Positions 47,997-62,386 of a stretch of 64,000 nt of DNA are shown here, piece after piece. Position 1 is the first letter of the stretch; the number at the start of each line of letters is the position of its first letter. Origin of the DNA: Streptomyces mirabilis (lineage in GTDB: Bacteria; Actinomycetota; Actinomycetes; Streptomycetales; Streptomycetaceae); assembly GCF_039503195.1 (NCBI RefSeq), contig NZ_JBCJKP010000001.1:2232001-2296000 (forward strand), written 5' to 3'. The notes under the pieces are model-generated. The model saw nothing but the letters and a program-made list of their open reading frames with translations, did no database searches and had not been told where the DNA came from. Made by a program: the position numbers and the translations under genes.

Positions 47997-51297
<3,301 letters not shown>

Positions 51298-51305
<8 letters not shown>

Positions 51306-52455
51306 GCTGGCCCTCCATCAGGGAAACGAAGCGGTCGAACAGGTAGGCGGCGTCGTGCGGGCCGGCTGCCGCTTCGGGGTGGTACTGGACGCTGAAGGCC
51401 GGCTGGTCGAGGAGGTGGAGCCCCTCGACGACCTGGTCGTTCAGGCAGACGTGGGAGACCTCGGCGCGGCCGTAGGGGGTCTCGGAGACCTTGCCGAGCG
51501 GCGCGTCGACGGCGAAGCCGTGGTTGTGCGCGGTGACCTCGACCTTGCCGGTCGTACGGTCCTGGACCGGCTGGTTGATGCCGCGGTGGCCGTACTTCAG
51601 CTTGTACGTGCCGAAACCGAGGGCGCGGCCGAGGATCTGGTTGCCGAAGCAGATGCCGAAGAGCGGGGTCCTGCGGGCGAGGACCTCCCGCATGACGGCG
51701 ACGGGGCCGTCGGCGGTGGCCGGGTCACCGGGGCCGTTGGAGAAGAAGACCCCGTCGGGGTTCACGGCGTACACGTCCTCGGCCGTGGCCGTGGCGGGCA
51801 GCACGTGCACCTCGATGCCGCGCTCGGCCATGCGGTGCGGGGTCATGCCCTTGATGCCCAGGTCGACGGCGGCGACCGTGAACTTCTTCTCGCCGATGGC
51901 GGGGACGACGTAGGTCTCATTGGTGGCGACCTCGGCGGCGAGGTTCGCGCCCTTCATCTCGGGCGCCTGGCGCACCTCGGCGAGCATGGTGCCCTCGTCG
52001 GGCAGCGCGTTGCCCGAGAAGATGCCCACGCGCATGGCGCCGCGCTCACGCAGGTGACGGGTGAGGGCGCGGGTGTCGACACCGCTGATGCCGACGACGC
52101 CCTGGCTGCGCAGTTCCTCGTCCAGCGAGCGCCGGGCGCGCCAGTTGGAGGGCACGCGCGCGGGGTCGCGGACGACGTAGCCGGCGACCCAGATCCGCTT
52201 CGACTCGGGGTCCTCGTCGTTGACGCCGGTGTTGCCGACGTGCGGGGCGGTCATGACAACGACCTGGCGGTGGTACGACGGGTCGGTGAGGGTCTCCTGG
52301 TAGCCGGTCATCCCGGTGGAGAACACGGCCTCGCCGAAGGTCACCCCCACGGCCCCGTAGGCGCGGCCACGGAAGGTCCGGCCGTCCTCCAGGACGAGTA
52401 CGGCGGGAGCTGCCTTGTGCCTCTGCGAGGCGGCTCCCTGGATGGAGGTCGTCAT
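51298..52455 (-). CDS. carA: Carbamoyl-phosphate synthase small subunit
   Basis: Glutaminase subunit that feeds ammonia to CarB. 385 residues: N-terminal CarA domain ([21 protein letters not shown]) and class I glutamine amidotransferase domain with nucleophile Cys in [14 protein letters not shown] and His-Glu in [11 protein letters not shown] at 52455 (MTTSIQ) has GGAAGG upstream and overlaps the preceding gene by 4 bp. Confidence 0.97.
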
Positions 52456-53033
52456 CGTGCGCCTTCCGTCTTGGTGCTCTTGTTGATCATGTTGTTCAGG
52501 GTGTCGACCCACTCGATGTGCTCGGCCGCGCGGTCCGAGCGGAACCCGGAGTCGATCAGCTTGTCGCCGTACGCCCAGGTGATGACGAGCAGACCGCCCT
52601 CACTGAGGACCTTCCCGGCGATGCCCTTGCCGAGCAGGGCCTCGCGCAGTGCCTCGGCCGGGATGAAGAAGTCGGTGGCGCCGGGGCGTACGACGTCCAG
52701 TCCCGCGTCCGTCAGCGTGAGCTCGACCCGGCTTCGGGTGCCCAGGCCGTGCGCCACGATGCGGTCCAGCCACTGCCCGGCGGTGGTGGAGCCGTGGTAG
52801 CGGCCGCTCATGCTCAGTTTCGCCGGGCCGGGGTCTTCCGGCGCGGCGGGCAGCTCCGGCAGGTCACTCTGAAGGGTGCCGCGCCACTTCCAGCCCTCGC
52901 GCATCAGCCAGTAGACGAGGGCGACGAACAGGACGAGGCCGACGAGCCAGCCGATCCGGGCGGCCCAGTCGGTCACTTCGGCGGACTTCTGTTCGGCAGC
53001 CATGGAGGCGGCCATCGGGATGAGAGGTGTCAC
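52452..53033 (-). CDS. PH-like membrane protein of the pyr operon
   Basis: 193-residue protein with one membrane segment (about 26-45, [18 protein letters not shown]) and a cytoplasmic bacterial PH-like domain (about 75-180, containing [20 protein letters not shown] and [18 protein letters not shown]). Function unknown. Genes of this type sit between pyrC and carA in many actinobacterial pyr operons. Here the start overlaps the pyrC stop (GTGA) and the stop overlaps the carA start (ATGA), so it is translated in step with both. It may tether the pathway enzymes to the membrane, but that is a guess. Confidence 0.85.
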   Translation of the reverse strand: MTPLIPMAASMAAEQKSAEVTDWAARIGWLVGLVLFVALVYWLMREGWKWRGTLQSDLPELPAAPEDPGPAKLSMSGRYHGSTTAGQWLDRIVAHGLGTRSRVELTLTDAGLDVVRPGATDFFIPAEALREALLGKGIAGKVLSEGGLLVITWAYGDKLIDSGFRSDRAAEHIEWVDTLNNMINKSTKTEGAR

Positions 53034-54316
53034 GCGAGCTTCCCGTCGACGAGGGTGGCCTTGCCCCGCAGCCAGGTGTGCGTGACCCGGCCCGGCAGCT
53101 CACGGCCCTCGTAGGGGGTGTTGCGGCTGCGCGAGGCGAAGCCCGCGGGGTCCACGGCCCCACGGTATGCCGTGTCGACGAGCGTGAGGTTGGCGGGCTC
53201 ACCTGCCGAGACGGGACGGCCGTGGCCCGCGGCCTGCCCGATCCGGGCGGGCTTGAAGGACATGCGGTCGGCGACGCCGGCCCAGTCCAGCAGTCCGGTC
53301 TCCACCATCGTCTGCTGGACGACGGAGAGCGCGGTCTCGAGCCCCACCATGCCCATGGCGGCGGCGGCCCACTCGCAGTCCTTGTCCTCGTGCGGGTGCG
53401 GCGCGTGGTCGGTGGCGACGATGTCGATCGTGCCGTCGGCGAGCGCCTCGCGCAGCGCCGTCACGTCGCGCTCGGTGCGCAGCGGCGGGTTGACCTTGTA
53501 GACCGGGTCGTACGTGCGGACCAGCTCGTCGGTGAGGAGGAGGTGGTGCGGGGTGACCTCGGCGGTGACGTCGATGCCGCGGGACTTGGCCCAGCGCACG
53601 ATCTCGACGCTGCCGGCGGTCGACAGGTGGCAGATGTGGACGCGGGAGCCGACATGCTCGGCGAGCAGGACATCCCGGGCGATGATCGATTCTTCGGCCA
53701 CCGCGGGCCAGCCCCCGAGCCCCAGCTCGGCGGAGACGACGCCCTCGTTCATCTGGGCGCCCTCGGTGAGGCGGGGCTCCTGCGCGTGCTGCGCGACCAC
53801 GCCGCCGAAGGCCTTCACGTACTCCAGGGCCCGGCGCATGATCACCGCGTCGTCCACGCACTTGCCGTCGTCCGAGAAGACGGTGACGCCGGCCGCGGAC
53901 TCGTGCATCGCGCCCAGCTCGGCGAGCTTCTTGCCCTCCAGGCCGACCGTGACGGCGCCGATGGGCTGCACGTCGCAGTAGCCGTGCTCCTGGCCGAGCC
54001 GGTAGACCTGCTCGACCACACCGGCGGTGTCGGCGACCGGGAAGGTGTTGGCCATGGCGAACACGGCGGTGTAGCCGCCGCTCGCCGCCGCTCGCGTACC
54101 GGTCAGGACGGTCTCGGAGTCCTCACGACCGGGCTCCCGCAGATGGGTGTGCAGGTCGACGAGGCCCGGCAGCAGGACCTTGCCGTCGGCCTCGACGACC
54201 TCGGCGCCCTCGTCCGGGAGACCGGTACCCACCGCCTCGATCACGGCACCGTCGATCAGTACGTCCTGCGGCTCGCCCCCGAGCACCTTCGCACCACGGA
54301 TCAGGATCTTGCTCAT
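53030..54316 (-). CDS. pyrC: Dihydroorotase
   Basis: 428-residue class I dihydroorotase, cyclising carbamoyl aspartate. Amidohydrolase features: zinc ligands in DLHTHLREPG, HICHLST, and the catalytic ATDHAPHPHEDK. ATG at 54316 lies 4 bp after pyrB. Third gene of the operon. Confidence 0.97.
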   Translation of the reverse strand: MSKILIRGAKVLGGEPQDVLIDGAVIEAVGTGLPDEGAEVVEADGKVLLPGLVDLHTHLREPGREDSETVLTGTRAAASGGYTAVFAMANTFPVADTAGVVEQVYRLGQEHGYCDVQPIGAVTVGLEGKKLAELGAMHESAAGVTVFSDDGKCVDDAVIMRRALEYVKAFGGVVAQHAQEPRLTEGAQMNEGVVSAELGLGGWPAVAEESIIARDVLLAEHVGSRVHICHLSTAGSVEIVRWAKSRGIDVTAEVTPHHLLLTDELVRTYDPVYKVNPPLRTERDVTALREALADGTIDIVATDHAPHPHEDKDCEWAAAAMGMVGLETALSVVQQTMVETGLLDWAGVADRMSFKPARIGQAAGHGRPVSAGEPANLTLVDTAYRGAVDPAGFASRSRNTPYEGRELPGRVTHTWLRGKATLVDGKLA

Positions 54317-54320
54317 GTTC

Positions 54321-55298
54321 TTACTTCTCCTCGGTACGGGTGTGGGTGACGGCGGGCTCGTTGCCGCCCAGGAGCAGGTAGAGCACGGCCATGCGGATCG
54401 AGACGCCGTTCGCGACCTGCTCGACGACGGTGCAGCGGTCGGAGTCGGCGACCTCGGCGGTGATCTCCATGCCGCGGACCATCGGACCGGGGTGCATCAC
54501 GATGGCGTGCTCGGGCATCTTCGCCATGCGGTCGCCGTCGAGGCCGTAGCGCCGCGAGTACTCGCGCTCGGTCGGGAAGAACGCCGCGTTCATCCGCTCG
54601 CGCTGGACGCGCAGCATCATCACCGCGTCGGACTTGGAGAGGGTGCTGTCGAGGTCGTAGGAGATCTCGCAGGGCCAGGACTCCACGCCGACCGGCACCA
54701 GGGTGGGCGGGGCGACGAGGGTGACCTCGGCGCCGAGGGTGTGCAGCAGGTCGACGTTGGAGCGGGCGACCCGGCTGTGCAGGACGTCGCCGACGATCGT
54801 GATGCGCTTGCCGGACAGGTCCTGGCCGATCCCGGCGTCGCGGCCGACCAGGCGGCGACGCATGGTGAAGGCGTCGAGCAGGGCCTGCGTGGGGTGCTGG
54901 TGGGTGCCGTCACCCGCGTTGATGACGGCGGCGTCGATCCAGCCGGAGGTGGCGAGCCGGTACGGGGCTCCGGAGGCGCCGTGCCGGATGACGACGGCGT
55001 CGACGCCCATGGCTTCGAGGGTCTGGGCGGTGTCCTTCAGGGACTCCCCCTTGGACACCGAGGACCCCTTGGCGGTGAAGTTGATGACGTCCGCGGAGAG
55101 GCGCTTCTCGGCGGCCTCGAAGGAGATCCGGGTACGGGTCGAGTCCTCGAAGAAGAGGTTGACGACGGTGCGGCCGCGCAGGGTCGGCAGCTTTTTGATC
55201 GGCCGGTCGGCGACCCGGGCCATCTCCTCGGCGGTGTCGAGGATCAGGACGGCGTCGTCGCGGGTGAGGTCGGCGGCCGAGATGAGATGACGCTGCAT
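54321..55298 (-). CDS. pyrB: Aspartate carbamoyltransferase catalytic subunit
   Basis: 325 residues; carbamoyl phosphate loop [13 protein letters not shown] and aspartate-domain [12 protein letters not shown] are clear. No regulatory PyrI is encoded, as usual in actinobacteria. It follows pyrR after 95 bp and precedes pyrC. Confidence 0.97.
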   Translation of the reverse strand: MQRHLISAADLTRDDAVLILDTAEEMARVADRPIKKLPTLRGRTVVNLFFEDSTRTRISFEAAEKRLSADVINFTAKGSSVSKGESLKDTAQTLEAMGVDAVVIRHGASGAPYRLATSGWIDAAVINAGDGTHQHPTQALLDAFTMRRRLVGRDAGIGQDLSGKRITIVGDVLHSRVARSNVDLLHTLGAEVTLVAPPTLVPVGVESWPCEISYDLDSTLSKSDAVMMLRVQRERMNAAFFPTEREYSRRYGLDGDRMAKMPEHAIVMHPGPMVRGMEITAEVADSDRCTVVEQVANGVSIRMAVLYLLLGGNEPAVTHTRTEEK

Positions 55299-55393
55299 CT
55301 GTCAGGCTCCGTAAGGCAGTTCAGGAGAATTCGGGCAGGCGGGCGCGCGAGGAGCGCACTCGGGGGCGTACGGCGGTGACGTACTCCGGAGTG

Positions 55394-56032
<639 letters not shown>

Positions 56033-56138
56033 GTCGGATTTGCGCCATCCACGGTACCAGCCCGGCAACGCGCCTGATCACCACCCCGTGGGCCACCGCC
56101 GGTGACTCCCGCGCGAAGGTCGGTCCGGACCATTCGGC

Positions 56139-56191
56139 TTGACGGGGGAGAGTAACGCTGCGTAACCTCACAGTGAGTCACCAGAGTCACC
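56139..56191 (+). promoter_or_regulatory. bldD promoter with BldD boxes
   Basis: TTGACG (56139-56144), 18-bp spacer, TAACCT (56163-56168); just downstream AGTGA-G-TCACC (56172-56182) and a further TCACC (56187-56191). These match the BldD operator AGTGA-n-TCACC and sit around the expected transcription start, as in the known autoregulated bldD promoter. Confidence 0.8.
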
Positions 56192-56237
56192 AGCCGCGCG
56201 GCGGAGCCGCACGTTGATACAGCGTCCGGGGAGCTAT

Positions 56238-56738
56238 ATGTCCAGCGAATACGCCAAACAGCTCGGGGCCAAGCTCCGGGCCATCCGCACCCAGCAGGGC
56301 CTTTCCCTCCACGGAGTCGAGGAGAAGTCACAGGGACGCTGGAAGGCGGTCGTGGTCGGGTCGTACGAGCGCGGCGACCGCGCCGTCACCGTGCAGCGCC
56401 TCGCCGAACTCGCGGATTTCTACGGGGTTCCCGTGCAGGAGCTGCTGCCCGGCACCACTCCTGGCGGAGCCGCCGAGCCGCCGCCGAAGCTCGTCCTCGA
56501 CCTGGAGCGGCTGGCCCACGTGCCGGCCGAAAAGGCGGGTCCGCTGCAGCGCTACGCCGCGACGATCCAGTCCCAGCGCGGTGACTACAACGGCAAGGTG
56601 CTGTCGATCCGCCAGGACGACCTGCGCACCCTCGCCGTCATCTACGACCAGTCGCCCTCGGTCCTCACCGAGCAGCTGATCAGCTGGGGCGTGCTGGACG
56701 CGGACGCGCGCCGCGCCGTCGCCCACGACGAGGGCTGA
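56238..56738 (+). CDS. bldD: BldD, c-di-GMP-responsive developmental regulator
   Basis: Master repressor of sporulation genes during vegetative growth. 166 residues: an Xre-type helix-turn-helix DNA-binding domain (about 1-75) and a C-terminal domain whose c-di-GMP signature is intact, RGD at 114-116 and RQDD at 125-128; tetrameric c-di-GMP bridges two BldD molecules on DNA. Nearly identical to the S. coelicolor protein as I remember it. ATG at 56238 follows GGGGAG; the frame is open eight codons further but MSSEYAK is the known N-terminus. Confidence 0.98.
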   Translation: MSSEYAKQLGAKLRAIRTQQGLSLHGVEEKSQGRWKAVVVGSYERGDRAVTVQRLAELADFYGVPVQELLPGTTPGGAAEPPPKLVLDLERLAHVPAEKAGPLQRYAATIQSQRGDYNGKVLSIRQDDLRTLAVIYDQSPSVLTEQLISWGVLDADARRAVAHDEG

Positions 56739-56837
56739 TCCCTTCGGGGAGTTCAGCAGAAACGTGCCGCCGGGGTGGCCGGAACCATGTGTTCCGGCCA
56801 CCTCGGCGGCTGTGTGCGGGCCTCGGGAGCCAGCTGG

Positions 56838-56897
56838 GTACGAGAACGCCGGAGGGCCCGCAGCGGACGTGCTGCGGGCCCTCCGGCGTTCTCGTAC
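56838..56897. terminator. 26-bp perfect hairpin downstream of bldD
   Basis: The arms 56838-56863 and 56872-56897 are perfectly complementary (26 bp, starting GTACGAGAACGCCGGAGGGC) with an 8-nt loop. Position 100 bp past bldD and facing the convergent nusB suggests a two-way terminator of exceptional length. Confidence 0.85.
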
Positions 56898-56943
56898 GTC
56901 GTCTGCGGGCGCGTACGGACCATCGGCGCCGTACGCGCCAGGT

Positions 56944-57109
56944 CCTGTCGTCGAATTCCCGTCCGCCCGGAGGGCGGGCCCTGCGGCGTCAGGTGCGTGC
57001 TCTCGGGGTGCCGGGCACCGGCCCTCGTACTGGATGTACTCGGGTCGGTGCCCGGTGCGGCGAGAGTGCGTGCATGGCGTCGCGGGGCAGACGGGAATTC
57101 GACGACAGG
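56944..57109. mobile_element. MITE-like palindromic element
   Basis: Perfect 20-bp terminal inverted repeats: CCTGTCGTCGAATTCCCGTC at 56944-56963 and its complement at 57090-57109. The 126-bp interior is itself a long imperfect palindrome centred near 57036 (GTGCCGGGCACCG and CGGTGCCCGGTGC, closing on GTAC-N5-GTAC). No coding capacity. It ends 2 bp before the nusB stop codon. The structure fits a non-autonomous transposable element; I believe similar sequences recur in other Streptomyces genomes but cannot check. No target duplication is evident. Confidence 0.65.
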
Positions 57110-57111
57110 GC

Positions 57112-57546
57112 CTAGGCCTCGTCGCGGCGCAGCGACGGCTTCAGGTCCTTCAGACGGCCCAGCAGGCCGTTCACGAACGAGGGCGACTCGTCCGTGGAGA
57201 ACTCCTTCGCCAACTGCACCGCCTCGTCGAGGACCACGGCGTCGGGGGTCCCGTCGACCCAGATCAGCTCGTAGGCGCCGAGGCGCAGGATGTTGCGGTC
57301 GACGACCGGCATCCTGTCCAGCGTCCAGTCGACGGCGTAGGTCGCGATGAGCTCGTCGATCCGCTTCGCCTTGGTGGCGTAGCCCTCGACCAGCTCCATC
57401 GTGTACTCGCTGACCGGCGGCTGCCGGGTGTCGGTCCGGGAGTGCCGGATCCAGTCCGCGAGGACCGTCAGGACGTCCACGCCGCGCTGGTCGCCCTCGA
57501 AGAGGATCTGGAAGGCGCGCTTGCGGGCCGTGTTGCGGGCAGCCAC
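57112..57546 (-). CDS. nusB: Transcription antitermination factor NusB
   Basis: 144-residue all-helical RNA-binding protein of the rRNA antitermination complex: ARKRAFQILFEGDQRGVD, the actinobacterial insert around 35-45, and ILRLGAYELIWVDGTPDAVVLDEAVQLAKEFSTDES, FVNGLLGRL. Follows efp by 2 bp and its stop is abutted by the MITE-like element. Confidence 0.96.
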   Translation of the reverse strand: MAARNTARKRAFQILFEGDQRGVDVLTVLADWIRHSRTDTRQPPVSEYTMELVEGYATKAKRIDELIATYAVDWTLDRMPVVDRNILRLGAYELIWVDGTPDAVVLDEAVQLAKEFSTDESPSFVNGLLGRLKDLKPSLRRDEA

Positions 57547-57548
57547 GG

Positions 57549-58115
57549 TTAGCTGTTCACCCGGCCGAGGTAGTCGCTCGTGCGGGTGTCGACCTTGATC
57601 TTCTCACCGGTGGTGATGAAGAGCGGGACCTGGATCTGGTGACCGGTCTCCAGGGTGGCGGGCTTGGTGCCGCCGGTGGAGCGGTCGCCCTGGACACCCG
57701 GCTCGGTCTCCTGGATGACGAGCTCGACGGCGGCCGGCAGCTCGACGAAGAGCACCTCGCCCTCGTGCTGCGCCACGGTGGCGGTGAAGCCCTCGATCAG
57801 GAAGTTGGCGGCGTCGCCGACGGACTTGCGGTCGACCATCAGCTGGTCGTACGTGTCCATGTCCATGAAGACGAAGTACTCGCCGTCCATGTACGAGAAC
57901 TGCATGTCGCGCTTGTCGATCGTGGCCGTCTCGACCTTGACGCCGGCGTTGAACGTCTTGTCGACGACCTTGCCGGAGAGCACGTTCTTCAGCTTGGTGC
58001 GCACGAAGGCCGGGCCCTTGCCGGGCTTGACGTGCTGGAACTCGACGACGGACCAGAGCTGGCCTCCGTCGAGCTTGAGCACCAGGCCGTTCTTGAGGTC
58101 GTTCGTGGAAGCCAC
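57549..58115 (-). CDS. efp: Elongation factor P
   Basis: 188 residues, three beta-barrel domains; relieves ribosome stalling at polyprolines. The tip loop of domain I is KPGKGPAF, whose lysine is unmodified or modified differently in actinobacteria. Domain III ends with [31 protein letters not shown] at 58115 is the family start with AGGAG upstream; the longer frame is intergenic. Confidence 0.97.
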   Translation of the reverse strand: MASTNDLKNGLVLKLDGGQLWSVVEFQHVKPGKGPAFVRTKLKNVLSGKVVDKTFNAGVKVETATIDKRDMQFSYMDGEYFVFMDMDTYDQLMVDRKSVGDAANFLIEGFTATVAQHEGEVLFVELPAAVELVIQETEPGVQGDRSTGGTKPATLETGHQIQVPLFITTGEKIKVDTRTSDYLGRVNS

Positions 58116-58173
58116 GGTTGCGGAATCTCCTGGACTGACGTGGACGACCCCGGGACACGCGCGTAGCGATTGG

Positions 58174-59280
58174 CTACAGCGCGAGCAGTTCCTTGGTCGT
58201 GATGGTGAGTAGCTCGGGTCCGCCGTCCGCCTCGGGGCGTACGACGAGCGTGTCATCGATCCTGACACCGCCCCGGCCCGGGAGGTGGACCCCCGGTTCG
58301 ACGGTGACCGGCACGCAAGTGTCCAGTTTACCCATGGCCGCGGGGGCCAGCTGCGGGTCCTCGTCGATTTCGAGCCCCACACCGTGCCCGGTCAGTGCGG
58401 GAAGGCCCTCCGTGTGGCCCGCGGAGTCGAGCACCTGGCGTGCGGCCCGGTCCACGTCACGGTAGGCGGCGCCGGGTACCAGCGCCTCGCGTCCGGCCCG
58501 CTGGGCGGCGAAGACGAGGTCGTACAACTCGATCTGCCAGTCGGCGGGCGAGGTGCCGATCACAAAGGTACGGCCGATTTCACAGCGGTAGCCGCGGTAG
58601 GTCGCGCCGAGGCATACGGAAAGGAAATCTCCTTCCTCGACGCGCCGGTCGGTGGGCCGGTGCCCGCGCCGCCCGGAGTTCGGGCCGGTGCCGACGGAGG
58701 TCGCGAAGGCGGGGCCGTCGGCACCGTGGTCGACCAGCCGGCGCTCCAGCTCCAGCGCGAGATGCCGCTCGGTTCGGCCGACGAGGATCGATTCGAGGAG
58801 CTCCCCGAGCGCCTGGTCGGCGATCTCGGCGCCGATCCGCAGACAGGAGATCTCCTCCTCGTCCTTGATCACCCGCAACTGCTCCACCGCACCGCCCAGG
58901 TCGGCGAGACGCAGCCCGGGTGCCACCGAGCCGATGGCCCGGTGCCGGGTCACGGTGAGGTGGTGCTCCTCGACCGCCAGGGAGTCGGCGCCCTGGGCGA
59001 TGGCTGCGTCGGCGGCGGCGACCGCCGCGTCGCCCCCGGCGCGCGGCAGCACCTGCACGCGCAGCGCCTCGTCGGGACGCCCCTCGTCGGCCTCGCCGCT
59101 CGGCGGAGCGCCGCAGAGCAGCAGGTCCTCACTGCTGCCCACCAGGAGGACGGCACCGCGCGGGACCGCGCCCGCGAGGTACCTCACGTTGGCCGGGCGG
59201 GTGACGAGCGCCGTCGCGCTGCCGCCCGCCGCGCAGCGCTCCCGAAGCCGCTCGCGTCGCGCCGCGTACACCTCTGACAT
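58174..59280 (-). CDS. M24-family peptidase homologue (PepP/PepQ-like)
   Basis: 368 residues with the creatinase N-terminal domain (about 1-130) and a pita-bread M24 domain (about 140-365). Of the five metal ligands of Xaa-Pro aminopeptidase, the first Asp is Cys (FLSVCLGA), the second Asp is Glu (YRCEIGRTF), the His ([10 protein letters not shown]) and first Glu ([11 protein letters not shown]) are kept, and the last Glu is Asp ([10 protein letters not shown]). It may bind metal differently or be non-hydrolytic. It sits directly upstream of efp, a place where pepP-like genes are common in many bacteria, which hints at proline-rich peptide handling. Confidence 0.88.
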   Translation of the reverse strand: MSEVYAARRERLRERCAAGGSATALVTRPANVRYLAGAVPRGAVLLVGSSEDLLLCGAPPSGEADEGRPDEALRVQVLPRAGGDAAVAAADAAIAQGADSLAVEEHHLTVTRHRAIGSVAPGLRLADLGGAVEQLRVIKDEEEISCLRIGAEIADQALGELLESILVGRTERHLALELERRLVDHGADGPAFATSVGTGPNSGRRGHRPTDRRVEEGDFLSVCLGATYRGYRCEIGRTFVIGTSPADWQIELYDLVFAAQRAGREALVPGAAYRDVDRAARQVLDSAGHTEGLPALTGHGVGLEIDEDPQLAPAAMGKLDTCVPVTVEPGVHLPGRGGVRIDDTLVVRPEADGGPELLTITTKELLAL

Positions 59281-59686
59281 AAATCGAGCCTACGAGCGTC
59301 GACGCGATGTCGCCGTTCCAGCGGGGCCGGATGGGCGGTAGGCGGTCGCCGGTGAGAGGGAGGCACCGCGGGCGGGGGCCAGGGGGCTGGTTCCGCGACT
59401 GCGATCAGCGGGCCCGACAGGCGGCGCGACCTGACTCGTGGGGCGGCGCCCCAGAGGGCCGACACGTCGGAGGCAAGTACCCGGGCGGTAGTCCTGGGTG
59501 CCGTCGGCCGCGCTGCACCCCCGCCTGGGGCGCGGCGCGCGCCGCGCCATGGCGGTCCGGACATGGGCGGGGGCGACACCAAGGATGCGGCCCCCCGACG
59601 GAGTCACCGACGACGCTGTGCCGCCGGCCGCCCGGCGCTCCTCCACCGATGCCGTGCGGCCGACGGGTTACGCCGGTGCCGCGGGG
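59281..59686. other. Intergenic region M24 gene / P-loop gene
   Basis: 406 bp with no convincing gene. The only distinct structure is a perfect 20-bp palindrome GGCGCGGCGCGCGCCGCGCC at 59529-59548, about 140 bp after the P-loop gene stop, possibly its terminator. Presumably also contains the promoter for the M24-nusB genes. Confidence 0.55.
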
Positions 59687-60595
59687 CTACCACTGCGGTG
59701 GGCTCGCGATGGAGCGGGCGAGGACCTCGTCCAGGACGCGGGCCGTGGACGGGACGTCGAGCTGGGAGTTGTCGATGATGGGGAGCCCGGAGCCGTACCA
59801 GCCGGCCATCCGGCCGTGGATACGGGCGACTTCCTCGTCGGTCAGGCGGCGGTTTCCGGAGCGCTCGGCGTTGCGCTCCAGGACTATCTCCAGGCCCGGC
59901 AACAACACCACGGGCAGCAACCCCGGCCCGACGTGTCGCTTCCAGCCGCCGAGGCCGACGACCGGGCGGTCCGGGAAGACCGCGTCGTCGAGGATGCAGG
60001 AGATGCCGTTCGCCAGGAAGTTCCGCGCGGCGAAGCCGCAGGTGCGGCGGGCCAGGCGGTACTGCGCCTCCGAATGGTCGTTCCACCCCGACTGCGGATC
60101 GGCGAAGCCCGAGCGCACCCATTCCCGTACGTCGTCGAGGCTGATGTGGGCGGTCGGCACCCGGCGGTGGTCCGCCCAGTACTTGGCGACGCTCGTCTTG
60201 CCCGCACCCGCGGGCCCGATGAGCAGCACGGCGAGGGTGGTCGCCGCGGGGTCGGGAGCGCCCGGGGCGCTGGGCATGGCGACCGGGCCGCCCGGGGGCA
60301 GCTGCACATGGCCCGTCGTGTCGGGGATCGGCGCCGCGGGGGCGTGCTGCGGGGGCGCGGGATGCGGCAGGTGCGAGGGGGGCGCCGGATGTCCCGGCGG
60401 CGGACCGGTGAAGCCGGGGGCGGGTGGGCTGGTGGGCGCCGGACCGGCGGGGCCGCCCGGGTGTCCCGGGTGCTGTGCGGTCGGCGACCAGCCGTCGGCG
60501 GCGGGTCCTTGCCCCGGCTGGTGGGGCGGCGGCAGCGGAGCCCCCACTGCGTGCTGCATCCGGTGCCACTCCGTCTCGTGAATCTCTTCGCCCAT
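59687..60595 (-). CDS. P-loop kinase-like ATPase with Pro-rich N-terminus
   Basis: 302 residues. The first 120 are a disordered Pro/Gly/His-rich stretch; the rest is a small AAA/zeta-toxin-like P-loop domain: Walker A LIGPAGAGKTS, ISLDDVREWV, RLARRTCGFAARNFLANGISCILDDAVFPD (Walker B region), and a LID-like ERNAERSGNR. This fold phosphorylates small molecules (nucleotides, antibiotics or sugars); the substrate is unknown. The ATG at 60595 was chosen; 60559 (MQHAVG), 9 bp after GGAG, is an equally good start. Downstream of aroB but separated by a terminator. Confidence 0.78.
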   Translation of the reverse strand: MGEEIHETEWHRMQHAVGAPLPPPHQPGQGPAADGWSPTAQHPGHPGGPAGPAPTSPPAPGFTGPPPGHPAPPSHLPHPAPPQHAPAAPIPDTTGHVQLPPGGPVAMPSAPGAPDPAATTLAVLLIGPAGAGKTSVAKYWADHRRVPTAHISLDDVREWVRSGFADPQSGWNDHSEAQYRLARRTCGFAARNFLANGISCILDDAVFPDRPVVGLGGWKRHVGPGLLPVVLLPGLEIVLERNAERSGNRRLTDEEVARIHGRMAGWYGSGLPIIDNSQLDVPSTARVLDEVLARSIASPPQW

Positions 60596-60688
60596 TCGCT
60601 CGCGGCAGGCGATCGACGCCGCGAGCGGAGCCTCCCGCTCTCCCCCACAGCCTGAAGGGCGCGGGAGGGATCCCCACCGAACGGTACC

Positions 60689-60722
60689 TTCCCCGGCCGT
60701 CGTTGTGTGAACGGCCGGGGAA
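60689..60722 (-). terminator. aroB terminator hairpin
   Basis: TTCCCCGGCCGT (60689-60700) and ACGGCCGGGGAA (60711-60722) form a perfect 12-bp stem with a 10-nt loop, 58 bp after the aroB stop. On the minus strand it should end the aro operon before the P-loop gene. Confidence 0.8.
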
Positions 60723-60779
60723 GCCGGGGAGTGCCCATGAACGGAGGGCAAACAGGGCCAAGTAGGGGCCCGTTGGGAG

Positions 60780-62382
<1,603 letters not shown>

Positions 62383-62386
<4 letters not shown>

